From assembly GCA_019749805.1 (NCBI GenBank), contig JAIEPH010000074.1, positions 1-64,000 of the forward strand: a DNA stretch of 64,000 nt, in the 5' to 3' direction. This DNA comes from Mycobacteriaceae bacterium. GTDB taxonomy: Bacteria; Actinomycetota; Actinomycetes; Mycobacteriales; Mycobacteriaceae. This document shows, piece by piece, positions 10,756 to 18,381 of the stretch. Below the pieces are notes generated by a model, which was given only the letters and a program-made list of their open reading frames with translations, made no database searches and was not told where the DNA came from. A program made the position numbers and the translations under genes. Position 1 is the first letter of the stretch, and every line of letters starts with the position of its first letter.

Positions 10756-11649
10756 ATGGGCGCTGGGCACGACCACGGAACGCGCGATGCGCGGGTGAGC
10801 CGGATGCTGATCGCCGCCGCGATCTTGACGGCGTTCTTCGTGATAGAGCTGGTGACCGCGCTGTGGATCAACTCGATCGCGCTGCTGGCCGACGCCGGTC
10901 ACATGCTCACCGACCTCGTCGCGATGTTCATGGGCCTGACCGCGGTTCTGCTCGCCCGACACGGCAGCGCGTCACCGGCGCGCACCTACGGCTGGCATCG
11001 GGCCGAGGTGTTCACCGCCGTCGCCAACGCGGTGCTGCTCCTCGGGGTCGCCGCTTTCATCCTCTACGAGGCATTCAAACGTCTTGGTGACGCGCCGGAA
11101 ATCCCCGGTGTGCCGATGATCGTCGTGGCACTGGCCGGCCTGGTCGCCAACGCCATCGTCGTACTGCTGTTGCGGTCGCACTCCGAGAGCAGCCTCGCCG
11201 TCAAGGGCGCCTACATGGAGGTCGTCGCCGACACCGTCGGCAGCATCGGTGTGCTGATCGCGGGAATCGTGACGGTGACTACCCGCTGGCCCTACGCCGA
11301 CGTCGTGGTCGCGGTGTTCGTCGCGCTGTGGGTCTTGCCGCGCGCCATCGCGCTGGCCCGTGCGGCGCTGCGGATCCTGTCAGAGACGTCGCCCGCCCAC
11401 ATCGACGTCGACGAATTACGTCAGGCGCTGTGCGACGTGGACGGCGTCACCGAGGTACACGACCTGCACGTGTGGACGCTGGTCCCGGGCAAGGACATGG
11501 TGACCGCGCACCTGACCAGCACGCGGGATGCCGCCCTGGTGCTCGATGACGCGCGCGCCGTGCTCGCCGAGCACGGCCTCGACCACGCCACGGTTCAGGT
11601 GGAACCGCCCGAGGGCGCCGCCGACTGCAAGTGCGAGGCGGAGACGTAA
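10756..11649 (+). CDS. Cation diffusion facilitator (Zn/Co/Ni/Mn efflux)
   Basis: A 297-residue CDF transporter with six predicted helices and a cytoplasmic C-terminal domain. Metal-binding His/Asp residues appear in the ADAGHMLTD helix and in the matching DTVGS helix. The N-terminus has GHDHG, and the C-terminus ends in a short Cys-containing tail (ADCKCEAET). Such proteins exchange protons for divalent metals and export them from the cytoplasm. An ArsR-like operator and leaderless promoter sit directly upstream, which suggests metal-induced expression. The exact metal cannot be told. Confidence 0.93.
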   Translation: MGAGHDHGTRDARVSRMLIAAAILTAFFVIELVTALWINSIALLADAGHMLTDLVAMFMGLTAVLLARHGSASPARTYGWHRAEVFTAVANAVLLLGVAAFILYEAFKRLGDAPEIPGVPMIVVALAGLVANAIVVLLLRSHSESSLAVKGAYMEVVADTVGSIGVLIAGIVTVTTRWPYADVVVAVFVALWVLPRAIALARAALRILSETSPAHIDVDELRQALCDVDGVTEVHDLHVWTLVPGKDMVTAHLTSTRDAALVLDDARAVLAEHGLDHATVQVEPPEGAADCKCEAET

Positions 11650-11653
11650 ATGC

Positions 11654-12070
11654 TCACGCCAACCCGAGCGCCGGCCTGGCCTCGGGATCGCAGTCGTCGA
11701 GCAGATCCACGCAACGCTGATACTCGTCGGTTTCGCCGATTTGGCCCGCGGCCTGCGCCAACGCGGCCACGCAACGCAGGAATCCGCGGTTGGGTGCGTG
11801 ACGGTACGGAACTGGTCCGAAGCCCTTCCACCCGTTGCGGCGCAACTGGTCGAGTCCGCGGTGATAGCCGGTCCGCGCATAGGCATAGGCCGTCACGGCC
11901 TGGTCGGCGGCAAGCGCGTCTTCGGCGAGTGTGGCCCACGCAACCGATGCCGATGGATGTGCGGCGGCCACGATGGCCGGGTTTTCGGCGGCGGCCAGTT
12001 CGGCCTCTGCCGCCGGGTCGCCGGGAAGTAGGACCGGCTCCGGCCCGAGAAGGTCACCCATCCGTGTCAT
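11654..12070 (-). CDS. DUF3151-family protein (Rv0360c-like)
   Basis: A 138-residue soluble helical protein, strongly conserved in mycobacteria: AAAHPSASVAWATLAE, YAYARTGYHRGLDQLRR and GFGPVPYRHAPNRGFLRC are recognisable blocks. I start at ATG 12070 (MTRMGDLLGPEP), which matches the conserved family start; the reading frame stays open further upstream but that part looks non-coding. Convergent with the CDF gene (4-bp gap) and divergent from the Rv0361-like gene. Function unknown. Confidence 0.85.
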   Translation of the reverse strand: MTRMGDLLGPEPVLLPGDPAAEAELAAAENPAIVAAAHPSASVAWATLAEDALAADQAVTAYAYARTGYHRGLDQLRRNGWKGFGPVPYRHAPNRGFLRCVAALAQAAGQIGETDEYQRCVDLLDDCDPEARPALGLA

Positions 12071-12162
12071 GTGCCCCATTGTGCCGTGCGGCTCCCGGCG
12101 GTCGTCCCGCCGGATGGTTAAGCTTTGCGGCCGAAGCGTTGTAACGAAGGGCTGCAGCACCG

Positions 12163-12927
12163 ATGTCGAATCCACAGGGGCCGGACCAGCCGGACGAGGT
12201 CACCGACCAGGGGGCCGACGAGTCTGCGCCTGCAACCGAGCACGAAGCGGCAACGGAGGTGATCTCGACCGAGGCCTTGTCTCAAGAGCCCGCCGCGCCG
12301 GAAGAACCCGAGCGCCGGTTCACCGCACCCTCCGGTTTCGACGCCGGGGTGACGACGAGGATCGACAAACCGTCCGAACCCGCAACCGAGGTCATGGCGA
12401 CTGCGGCCGCACCGGTGGCGAAACCCGTTTCACCACAAGTCATTCCGCCGCGCGGGGATGTGCCCAAGCCGCCGCCGTCGAAAAACCGCAGCTGGGGCTG
12501 GGTGATCGCGATCGTGCTGGTGATCGCTGCGCTGGTGGCCGTCGCGGTGCTCGGCACCCTGCTGCTGACCCGCGATTCGGAGCCCACGGTGTCCCAGGAG
12601 GATCGGGTTCGCTCCACCATCGAGGACTACGACGCCGCGATCGCGAAAGGCGACCTGGCCACGCTGCGCAGCATCACCTGCGGCAAGGCGCGCGACGACT
12701 ATGTCACCTACAACGACAAGGTGTGGTCCGACACCCACTCGCGGATCGCGGCCGCCAAGCGGTATCCCGTGATCGCCAGCATCGACCAGGTGGTGGTCAA
12801 CGGCGATCACGCGGAGGCCAACGTCACGACGTTCATGGCCTACGCCCCGCAGACCCGCTCGACGCGCAGCCTGGATCTGGAGTTCCGCGACGACCAGTGG
12901 AAAATCTGCCAGGCACCGTCCAGCTAA
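12163..12927 (+). CDS. Membrane-anchored protein (Rv0361-like)
   Basis: A 254-residue protein with a cytoplasmic N-terminal half rich in Glu, Pro and Thr, one membrane helix (about residues 110-131) and an extracytoplasmic domain ending DDQWKICQAPSS. That domain resembles the shorter protein at 70-531 and probably adopts an NTF2/DUF4878-like fold (inference). Position next to fba matches Rv0361 beside Rv0363c in M. tuberculosis. Role unknown. Confidence 0.8.
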   Translation: MSNPQGPDQPDEVTDQGADESAPATEHEAATEVISTEALSQEPAAPEEPERRFTAPSGFDAGVTTRIDKPSEPATEVMATAAAPVAKPVSPQVIPPRGDVPKPPPSKNRSWGWVIAIVLVIAALVAVAVLGTLLLTRDSEPTVSQEDRVRSTIEDYDAAIAKGDLATLRSITCGKARDDYVTYNDKVWSDTHSRIAAAKRYPVIASIDQVVVNGDHAEANVTTFMAYAPQTRSTRSLDLEFRDDQWKICQAPSS

Positions 12928-12931
12928 TGGC

Positions 12932-13969
12932 TCAGCCGGCGGTGACCGACCGACCCGCGCTGTGCAGGTCGCGGCACGCCTCGATGACGCGTTCGGTCAT
13001 CGACGCCTCGGCCTTCTTCAGATAGCTGCGCGGGTCGTAGGCCTTCTTGTCGCCGACTTCGCCGTCGACCTTGAGCACGCCGTCGTAGTTCGAGAACATG
13101 TGCGCTGCGACGGGTCGGGTGAACGCGTACTGGGTGTCGGTGTCGACGTTCATCTTCACGACGCCGTAGCGCAGCGAGTCCTCGATCTCGGACTTCAGCG
13201 AGCCAGACCCGCCATGGAAGACGAAGTCGAAAGGCTTTGCGTCGTCCGATAATCCGAGTTTTGCCGCCGCCACCTTCTGACCCTCGGCGAGAATGTCGGG
13301 CCGCAGCTTCACGTTGCCCGGCTTGTAGACGCCGTGCACATTGCCGAACGTCGCGGCCAGCAGGTACCTGCCGTGCTCACCCGCGCCGAGCGCTTCGATG
13401 GTCTTCTCGAAATCCTCCGGTGTGGTGTAGAGCTTGTCGTTGATCTCGTGGGCCACACCGTCTTCTTCGCCGCCGACCACACCGATCTCGATCTCGAGGA
13501 CGATCTTGGCGGCCGCGGCCTCCTTGAGCAGCTCGCGCGCGATGTCCAGGTTCTCGTCGATCGGCACCGCCGAACCGTCCCACATATGCGACTGGAACAG
13601 CGGGTTACTCCCACCGGCGACCCGCTGCTGCGAAATCGCGAGCAACGGCCTGACGTAGGTGTCCAACTTGTCCTTCGGGCAGTGGTCGGTGTGCAAGGCC
13701 ACCGTGATCGGATACTTGTCGGCGATGACGTGGGCGAACTCGGCGAGCGCCACGGCGCCGGTCACCATGTCCCTGACGCCGAGCCCGGAGGCGAACTCGG
13801 CCCCGCCGGTGGAGAACTGGATGATGCCGTCACTACCGGCGTCCGCGAAACCCTTGATGGCCGCGTTGACCGATTCCGAGCCGACGCAGTTGATGGCGGG
13901 AAAAGCGAAGGAATGTTCTTTGGCCCGGCTCAGCATCTCCGCGTAAACCTCGGGCGTTGCGATGGGCAT
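12932..13969 (-). CDS. fba: Class II fructose-bisphosphate aldolase
   Basis: A 345-residue zinc-dependent aldolase that splits fructose 1,6-bisphosphate in glycolysis and makes it in gluconeogenesis. Zinc and catalytic region HTDHCPKDKLD, the GEEDGV loop and the phosphate-binding FVFHGGSGS are all visible. ATG 13969 follows a GAGAGG ribosome site and begins with the family start MPIATPEVY. Length matches Rv0363c (344 residues, from memory). Monocistronic between converging and diverging neighbours. Confidence 0.97.
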   Translation of the reverse strand: MPIATPEVYAEMLSRAKEHSFAFPAINCVGSESVNAAIKGFADAGSDGIIQFSTGGAEFASGLGVRDMVTGAVALAEFAHVIADKYPITVALHTDHCPKDKLDTYVRPLLAISQQRVAGGSNPLFQSHMWDGSAVPIDENLDIARELLKEAAAAKIVLEIEIGVVGGEEDGVAHEINDKLYTTPEDFEKTIEALGAGEHGRYLLAATFGNVHGVYKPGNVKLRPDILAEGQKVAAAKLGLSDDAKPFDFVFHGGSGSLKSEIEDSLRYGVVKMNVDTDTQYAFTRPVAAHMFSNYDGVLKVDGEVGDKKAYDPRSYLKKAEASMTERVIEACRDLHSAGRSVTAG

Positions 13970-14074
13970 ATGTGTTCCTCTCGGCGATCCGGACGTATAG
14001 CGATTCTCGCAGGGGTGGGGCCACCGCACACGGTCAAGCCGGATCGACATTTCGGCAGCAACCGCTCAGACCGG

Positions 14075-14088
14075 TATCTTGGGGCCTT
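14075..14088 (+). promoter_or_regulatory. Leaderless -10 promoter element for the DedA gene
   Basis: TATCTT at 14075-14080 fits TANNNT and lies 8 nt before GTG 14089, with no ribosome-binding site between them. Confidence 0.4.
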
Positions 14089-14781
14089 GTGACGACCTCC
14101 GCCGCTGCCAACCAGCTGGCACTCATGCCGGACTTCCTCGACCCGATGACGTTGCTCGGGTATTTCGGTACGTGGGCCCTGGTGGGACTGCTGGTGGTCA
14201 TCTTCGTCGAGTCTGGCGTGCTGTTCCCGATCCTGCCGGGTGACTCGCTGCTGTTCGTGGCGGGCATGCTCGCCGCGGGCACCCAGGCGCTGCAGGCCGA
14301 CGGTGGCGAGGTGATCAACTTCCAGCTCTGGCAGCTACTGGTGTTCATCCCCATCGCCGCGGTGCTCGGCGGGCAGGTCGGCTATTGGATCGGGCGCAAC
14401 GTCGGCACGGCGATGTTCAAACCCGACGCCAGGGTCCTCAAGCAGCGTTACCTCGACGAGGCGCACGCGTTCTTCGAGCAGCGGGGCCCGTTCGCGATCG
14501 TGATCGCGCGATTCGTGCCGATCGTTCGAACGCTGGCGCCGCTGACCGCAGGCGCCGCCAGGATGAGCTACCCGGTGTTCACGTTCTTCAACGTTCTGGG
14601 TGCCGTCGTATGGGGTGTCGGGCTGACACTGCTCGGATACTGGCTCGGCCGGTTCCAGATGATCCAGGACCTCCTCGAGCCCATCGTCGTCGGCATCGTG
14701 GTCGTGTCGGTCCTGCCGATGGTCTTCGAGTGGTACAAGCGGCGTAAGGCCGCCAAGCGCGCGGCGGGCGAAGTCGCCTAG
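14089..14781 (+). CDS. DedA/SNARE-associated (VTT-domain) membrane protein (Rv0364-like)
   Basis: A 230-residue DedA-family protein. The motifs ESGVLFPILPGDSLLFVAGM, GYWIGRNVG and the amphipathic RFVPIVRTLAPLTAGAARM with its conserved arginines define the family, whose members act as lipid (undecaprenyl-phosphate or phospholipid) flippases and support membrane homeostasis. GTG 14089 fits the family start (TTSAAANQLALMPDFLDP). The stop interlocks with that of the convergent NhaA-DsbA gene. Confidence 0.93.
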   Translation: MTTSAAANQLALMPDFLDPMTLLGYFGTWALVGLLVVIFVESGVLFPILPGDSLLFVAGMLAAGTQALQADGGEVINFQLWQLLVFIPIAAVLGGQVGYWIGRNVGTAMFKPDARVLKQRYLDEAHAFFEQRGPFAIVIARFVPIVRTLAPLTAGAARMSYPVFTFFNVLGAVVWGVGLTLLGYWLGRFQMIQDLLEPIVVGIVVVSVLPMVFEWYKRRKAAKRAAGEVA

Positions 14782-16637
14782 CTCCGCTTCACCGGCCGGC
14801 TCGCCTCCAGTGCCCGGATCAGGCTGGCCGAATCCCACGGGCCCTTGTGCCGCTTACCGTTGACGAAGAACGTCGGCGTCGAGTTCAGATCCATCGCCTC
14901 GGCGTCCTGCGCGTCGTCCTGCACGCGGTGTAACACTTTCGACGGATGAACCCGAACGTCCTGATCGAACTGTTCGAGATCGATCCCGACCGCGTTGGCA
15001 TAGCGATAGATATCCGACCACTCGAGGTCGTCCTGGTGCGCGAACAACTCCGTACCCATCTCGAAGAACTTGCCCTGCAACCCGGCAGCCTCGGCGGCGC
15101 GTGCCGCGTCGAAGGCACGCGGGTGGACCCGCTCCAGCGGCAGGTGTCGCCACACGTAGAGCAGGTCGTCGCCGAAATGCGAACGGACTTCGTCGATCGC
15201 GCCCGTCGCACGGCTACAGAACGGGCATTCGAAGTCGCCGTACTCCACCAGCGTGAGCGGAGCGTCGGGGGTGCCGCGGACGTGGTCGCGCTCGGGGTCG
15301 ACGGGTCGAATCAGTTTGAGGCCGATGGGTTCCGGCGGGCTGACCAGGTCGGTGATGTGGAAGATGGCCCAGCCGAGAACTAATGCGACGAGCGACGCGG
15401 CGATGACGCCGATACGCGCCTGATCCTGCCGCGCGGGTTCGCTGATCGCGATGTCGACGATGAAAAGTGAAATGGTGAAACCGATTCCGGACAGCGCGGC
15501 ACCACCGGTGACCCGGCGCAATCGCAGACCGGGAGCCAGCTGGCCGAGACCCGTTCGGCTCATCAGCCACGTCGCACCGGTGATGCCGATGAACTTCCCC
15601 AGCACCAGCCCGGCGACGATGCCCCACGTCAACGGTGAGCGCGCTGCAGCGGATAGGCTCTCCGCGTCGAGCCTGACCCCGGCGTTGACCAACGCGAACA
15701 ACGGCAGCACCAGAAACGACACGTACGGACCGATGTCGGTCTGCAGTCGTTCGTTGATGGAAATCGATTGCCGCAGACGGCGGGTGGCCGTGCGGGCGTA
15801 CTGAGAGTTCGGTGACTGCCGGAACGCGCGGATCACCGCGACGGCATCCTCGACCTGTCTACGCTCGGGGGCGAATACGGGAATGAGTAACGCGAGCGCG
15901 ACACCGGCGAGGGTCGGGTGGATTCCCGCCAGGTACAGCCCGACCCATAACGCGAAGCCCAGCACCGCATACGCGGGGCCGCGGGCGATCGGCAGAAACC
16001 GCACCAGCGCGATGGCGATGAGCAGCAACGCCGACACCACCAGCGGTGCCACCTGGATCGAATCCGAATAGAACACCGCGATCACGATCAGCGCACCGAC
16101 ATCGTCGACGATGGCCAGGGTGAGCAGGAAGATCCGCAGCCGCCCAGGGAATTTCGGTTTGATGATGGCGAGCGCACCCACCAGGAAAGCGGTGTCGGTG
16201 GAGATCACCACACCCCAGGCGTGGGCGTTCTCGCCGGAGGGATTGAGCACCAGGAATATGACGGCGGGCGCGACCAGACCCGCGATCGCCGCGACGACGG
16301 GTACCGCGGCTCTCGCTCTGTCGGTGAGCTCGCCGATGGCGAACTCCCGTGTCACTTCGAGGCCGACGATGAAGAAGAAGAACGTCATGAGGGCGTCGTT
16401 GATCAGATGCTTGACGCTCATGTCGAAGTGATGCTCGCCGAACGAAACACCGACGTGGGTGTCCAGCAGGGTCCAATAGCTGTCCGCCCATGGCGAATTC
16501 GCCCAGATGATGGCGATGACGGTGGACAGCAGCAGCAGGCCCGCCGCGGCGTTTTCCCCAGGCTTCATCGATTTGAGGTCGCGGCCGAACCGCGTGGGAA
16601 AAGAATGAACGACGCGCGAAGCCGGTTCAGACGTCAC
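14778..16637 (-). CDS. nhaA: NhaA Na+/H+ antiporter fused to DsbA-like thioredoxin domain
   Basis: A 619-residue two-domain protein. Residues about 1-430 form NhaA: the paired aspartates of the ion site are visible in LAIVDDVGALIVIAVFY, and the TDTAFLVGAL region is typical. Residues about 435-619 form a DsbA/DsbG-type thioredoxin domain with active site CPFC (in EYGDFECPFCSRA) and the cis-Pro loop STPTFFVNG. NhaA exports sodium to control pH and salt; the attached domain should be redox-active, although on which side of the membrane is not certain from sequence. GTG 16637 overlaps the stop of the GH76 gene as GTGA. Confidence 0.92.
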   Translation of the reverse strand: MTSEPASRVVHSFPTRFGRDLKSMKPGENAAAGLLLLSTVIAIIWANSPWADSYWTLLDTHVGVSFGEHHFDMSVKHLINDALMTFFFFIVGLEVTREFAIGELTDRARAAVPVVAAIAGLVAPAVIFLVLNPSGENAHAWGVVISTDTAFLVGALAIIKPKFPGRLRIFLLTLAIVDDVGALIVIAVFYSDSIQVAPLVVSALLLIAIALVRFLPIARGPAYAVLGFALWVGLYLAGIHPTLAGVALALLIPVFAPERRQVEDAVAVIRAFRQSPNSQYARTATRRLRQSISINERLQTDIGPYVSFLVLPLFALVNAGVRLDAESLSAAARSPLTWGIVAGLVLGKFIGITGATWLMSRTGLGQLAPGLRLRRVTGGAALSGIGFTISLFIVDIAISEPARQDQARIGVIAASLVALVLGWAIFHITDLVSPPEPIGLKLIRPVDPERDHVRGTPDAPLTLVEYGDFECPFCSRATGAIDEVRSHFGDDLLYVWRHLPLERVHPRAFDAARAAEAAGLQGKFFEMGTELFAHQDDLEWSDIYRYANAVGIDLEQFDQDVRVHPSKVLHRVQDDAQDAEAMDLNSTPTFFVNGKRHKGPWDSASLIRALEASRPVKRS

Positions 16638-17734
16638 GTGTCGGATACCGCGTGGGCCGCTTCCATGAGCATCCACCCTGCCAGCTGAACGGACATATCG
16701 CGCTCTGGAACTTGCGACGCGTTGACGGCACCCTCTACGAACTGGGCCTCCTGGCCTGCCGCAGTGGGTATCTCGGCGGTGCGCTCCCAGAACGCCGCGA
16801 ACAGCGGCAGGCCGTCGACGGTTTGCCGGTTGTCCCACGCCGCCTCCGCCGACGTCAGCACCAGCTTGGTCGCGCTGTCCCTGGCGGCCGCGTCGTCGTC
16901 GTCGTGCTGCGGCAGCGACGTGGCCACCAGCGCCAGATAGCGCGCGAGGATTCCGTTGAACAGGCCGCCGTCACCGCCGCCCGCACCCCGGATGATGCCC
17001 TCGGGAGCCATGTTGTCGCGTACCGCGGCGACCAGTCGGTGCACCCGCTTGGCGTGGTCGGCGTCCTCGGTGCGCATCGCGAGTTCGGTTTCCAGGCCGA
17101 GCACCACTCCCTGGCAGTAGGTGTACTGCGCGCGCACCATCGAACCGCCCTTGATCCCGTCGAACACCAGATGGGTCTCCGGATCGATCAGCGTTTCGTC
17201 GAGCCAGTCCGACATCTGCTGGGCCCGGCGCAGCCGGTCGTGGCGGGCCAGGAAGATCGCCGCCGGACCGTTGGCCGGGGCGTTGAAGAACTGGTCTTGT
17301 TTGCGCCATGGAATTCCGCCGCCGTCCTCGGGCACCCACGAGTTGAGGAACTGTTCGGACAGTGTGTCCAGCGCCCTGGGTCGCTCGACACCTGCGAGGC
17401 GCCCCGCCCGTTCGAGTGCGATTGCCAGCCACGCCATGTCGTCGTAATAGTCGTTGGTCCAGCGCAGGTTGTTGCGTAGCCGGTGGCCCCTGATCTGCCT
17501 GGCGATCTTCTGCTGGCGTTCAGGCTGCGGGTCGCGCAGCTGCGCGTCGATCAGGCAGTCCAGTAGATGGGCCTGCCACCAGTAGTGCCAGGTGCCGAAC
17601 AGCCGGTACTTGCGCGTCGACGGCCAGGCGACGACGCCCAGTTGAGTTCCCGGTATGGCCCACAGCTTCTTGAGATGCCGCTTGGCGATCGCGGCCTCTG
17701 CGCTGGCCGCGCGGTTGGCCCATAGCTGATCCAT
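16634..17734 (-). CDS. Glycoside hydrolase family 76-like protein (Rv0365c-like)
   Basis: A 366-residue protein with an (alpha/alpha)6-barrel-type GH76 sequence. The twin aspartates of NDYYDDMAWLAIAL are the expected catalytic pair of endo-alpha-1,6-mannanases, and the N-terminal GTWHYWWQAHLLD helix is typical. It has no signal peptide, so it is probably cytoplasmic and its substrate could be a mannan or lipoarabinomannan-related glycan (inference). Translationally coupled to nhaA. Confidence 0.87.
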   Translation of the reverse strand: MDQLWANRAASAEAAIAKRHLKKLWAIPGTQLGVVAWPSTRKYRLFGTWHYWWQAHLLDCLIDAQLRDPQPERQQKIARQIRGHRLRNNLRWTNDYYDDMAWLAIALERAGRLAGVERPRALDTLSEQFLNSWVPEDGGGIPWRKQDQFFNAPANGPAAIFLARHDRLRRAQQMSDWLDETLIDPETHLVFDGIKGGSMVRAQYTYCQGVVLGLETELAMRTEDADHAKRVHRLVAAVRDNMAPEGIIRGAGGGDGGLFNGILARYLALVATSLPQHDDDDAAARDSATKLVLTSAEAAWDNRQTVDGLPLFAAFWERTAEIPTAAGQEAQFVEGAVNASQVPERDMSVQLAGWMLMEAAHAVSDT

Positions 17735-17800
17735 GGCTTCGATCCTGCCCTAACCGGCCTGCGAAATGTGCTCGGCTGAGAGGGTAGGTCCATATTCCAT

Positions 17801-17820
17801 ATGAGACAAATTTGTCTCAT
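17801..17820. promoter_or_regulatory. Perfect 20-bp palindrome, TetR operator
   Basis: ATGAGACAAATTTGTCTCAT is a perfect 20-bp palindrome 18 bp upstream of the TetR start codon and just upstream of its -10 box. A further half-site-like GTCTCAT occurs at 17834-17840, overlapping the start codon. This is the expected geometry for autorepression of the TetR-MFS operon. Confidence 0.75.
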
Positions 17821-17826
17821 CTGAGC

Positions 17827-17838
17827 TATCATCGTCTC
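17827..17838 (+). promoter_or_regulatory. Leaderless -10 promoter element for the TetR-MFS operon
   Basis: TATCAT at 17827-17832 (TANNNT) is 6 nt upstream of ATG 17839 and immediately downstream of the 20-bp palindrome. Confidence 0.45.
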
Positions 17839-18381
17839 ATGCCGTCCGATCGCGAAACGCTGCTGCGCGCCGCGGCCGACTTCCTCGGCCGCAGGCCCAA
17901 TGCGACGCAGGACGAGATCGCGGCCGCGGTCGGGGTGAGCCGAGCCACGCTGCATCGCCATTTCGCGGGGAAGCCGGCCCTGCTGGCCGCCCTGGACGAG
18001 CTCGCGATCAGCGAGATGGCACATGCCCTCGACATTGCTCGCTTGCAGGATGATTCGGCCGTCGAGGCGTTGCGCAGGCTGGTCACCGCATGCCAACCGG
18101 TCTCGCCCTACCTCGCACTGCTTTACAGCCAGACCCAGGAACTCGACGTGAACAAGTCGCTGGAGGGCTGGGCCGACATCGACGCCGCTATCACCGCGCT
18201 CTTCCAACGCGGCCAGCGCAACGGCGATTTCCGTCCCGACCTCACCGCGGCATGGCTGACCGAGGCGCTCTACTCACTGGTGGCAGGAGCGGCGTGGGCC
18301 GTTCAGGTCGGACGCGTCGCAGGACGCGAGTTCGACCACATGATCACCGAACTGCTAATGCACGGAGTACTGACATCATGA
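17839..18381 (+). CDS. TetR-family regulator, LfrR-like
   Basis: A 180-residue repressor with a short N-terminal helix-turn-helix (TQDEIAAAVGVSRATLHRHF, about residues 25-44) and a ligand-binding C-terminal domain. ATG 17839 was chosen because the HTH then begins at the usual distance and a -10 box precedes it. It overlaps the MFS gene as ATGA, so the two are coupled. The arrangement resembles the lfrR-lfrA drug efflux pair of M. smegmatis; identity with LfrR is not claimed. Confidence 0.9.
   Translation: MPSDRETLLRAAADFLGRRPNATQDEIAAAVGVSRATLHRHFAGKPALLAALDELAISEMAHALDIARLQDDSAVEALRRLVTACQPVSPYLALLYSQTQELDVNKSLEGWADIDAAITALFQRGQRNGDFRPDLTAAWLTEALYSLVAGAAWAVQVGRVAGREFDHMITELLMHGVLTS

Noticed and set aside
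18090-18377. 96-residue N-terminal extension of the MFS protein
   Set aside because: It overlaps the TetR gene in another frame and is Arg-rich; ATG 18378 overlaps the TetR stop as ATGA and begins directly at helix 1.
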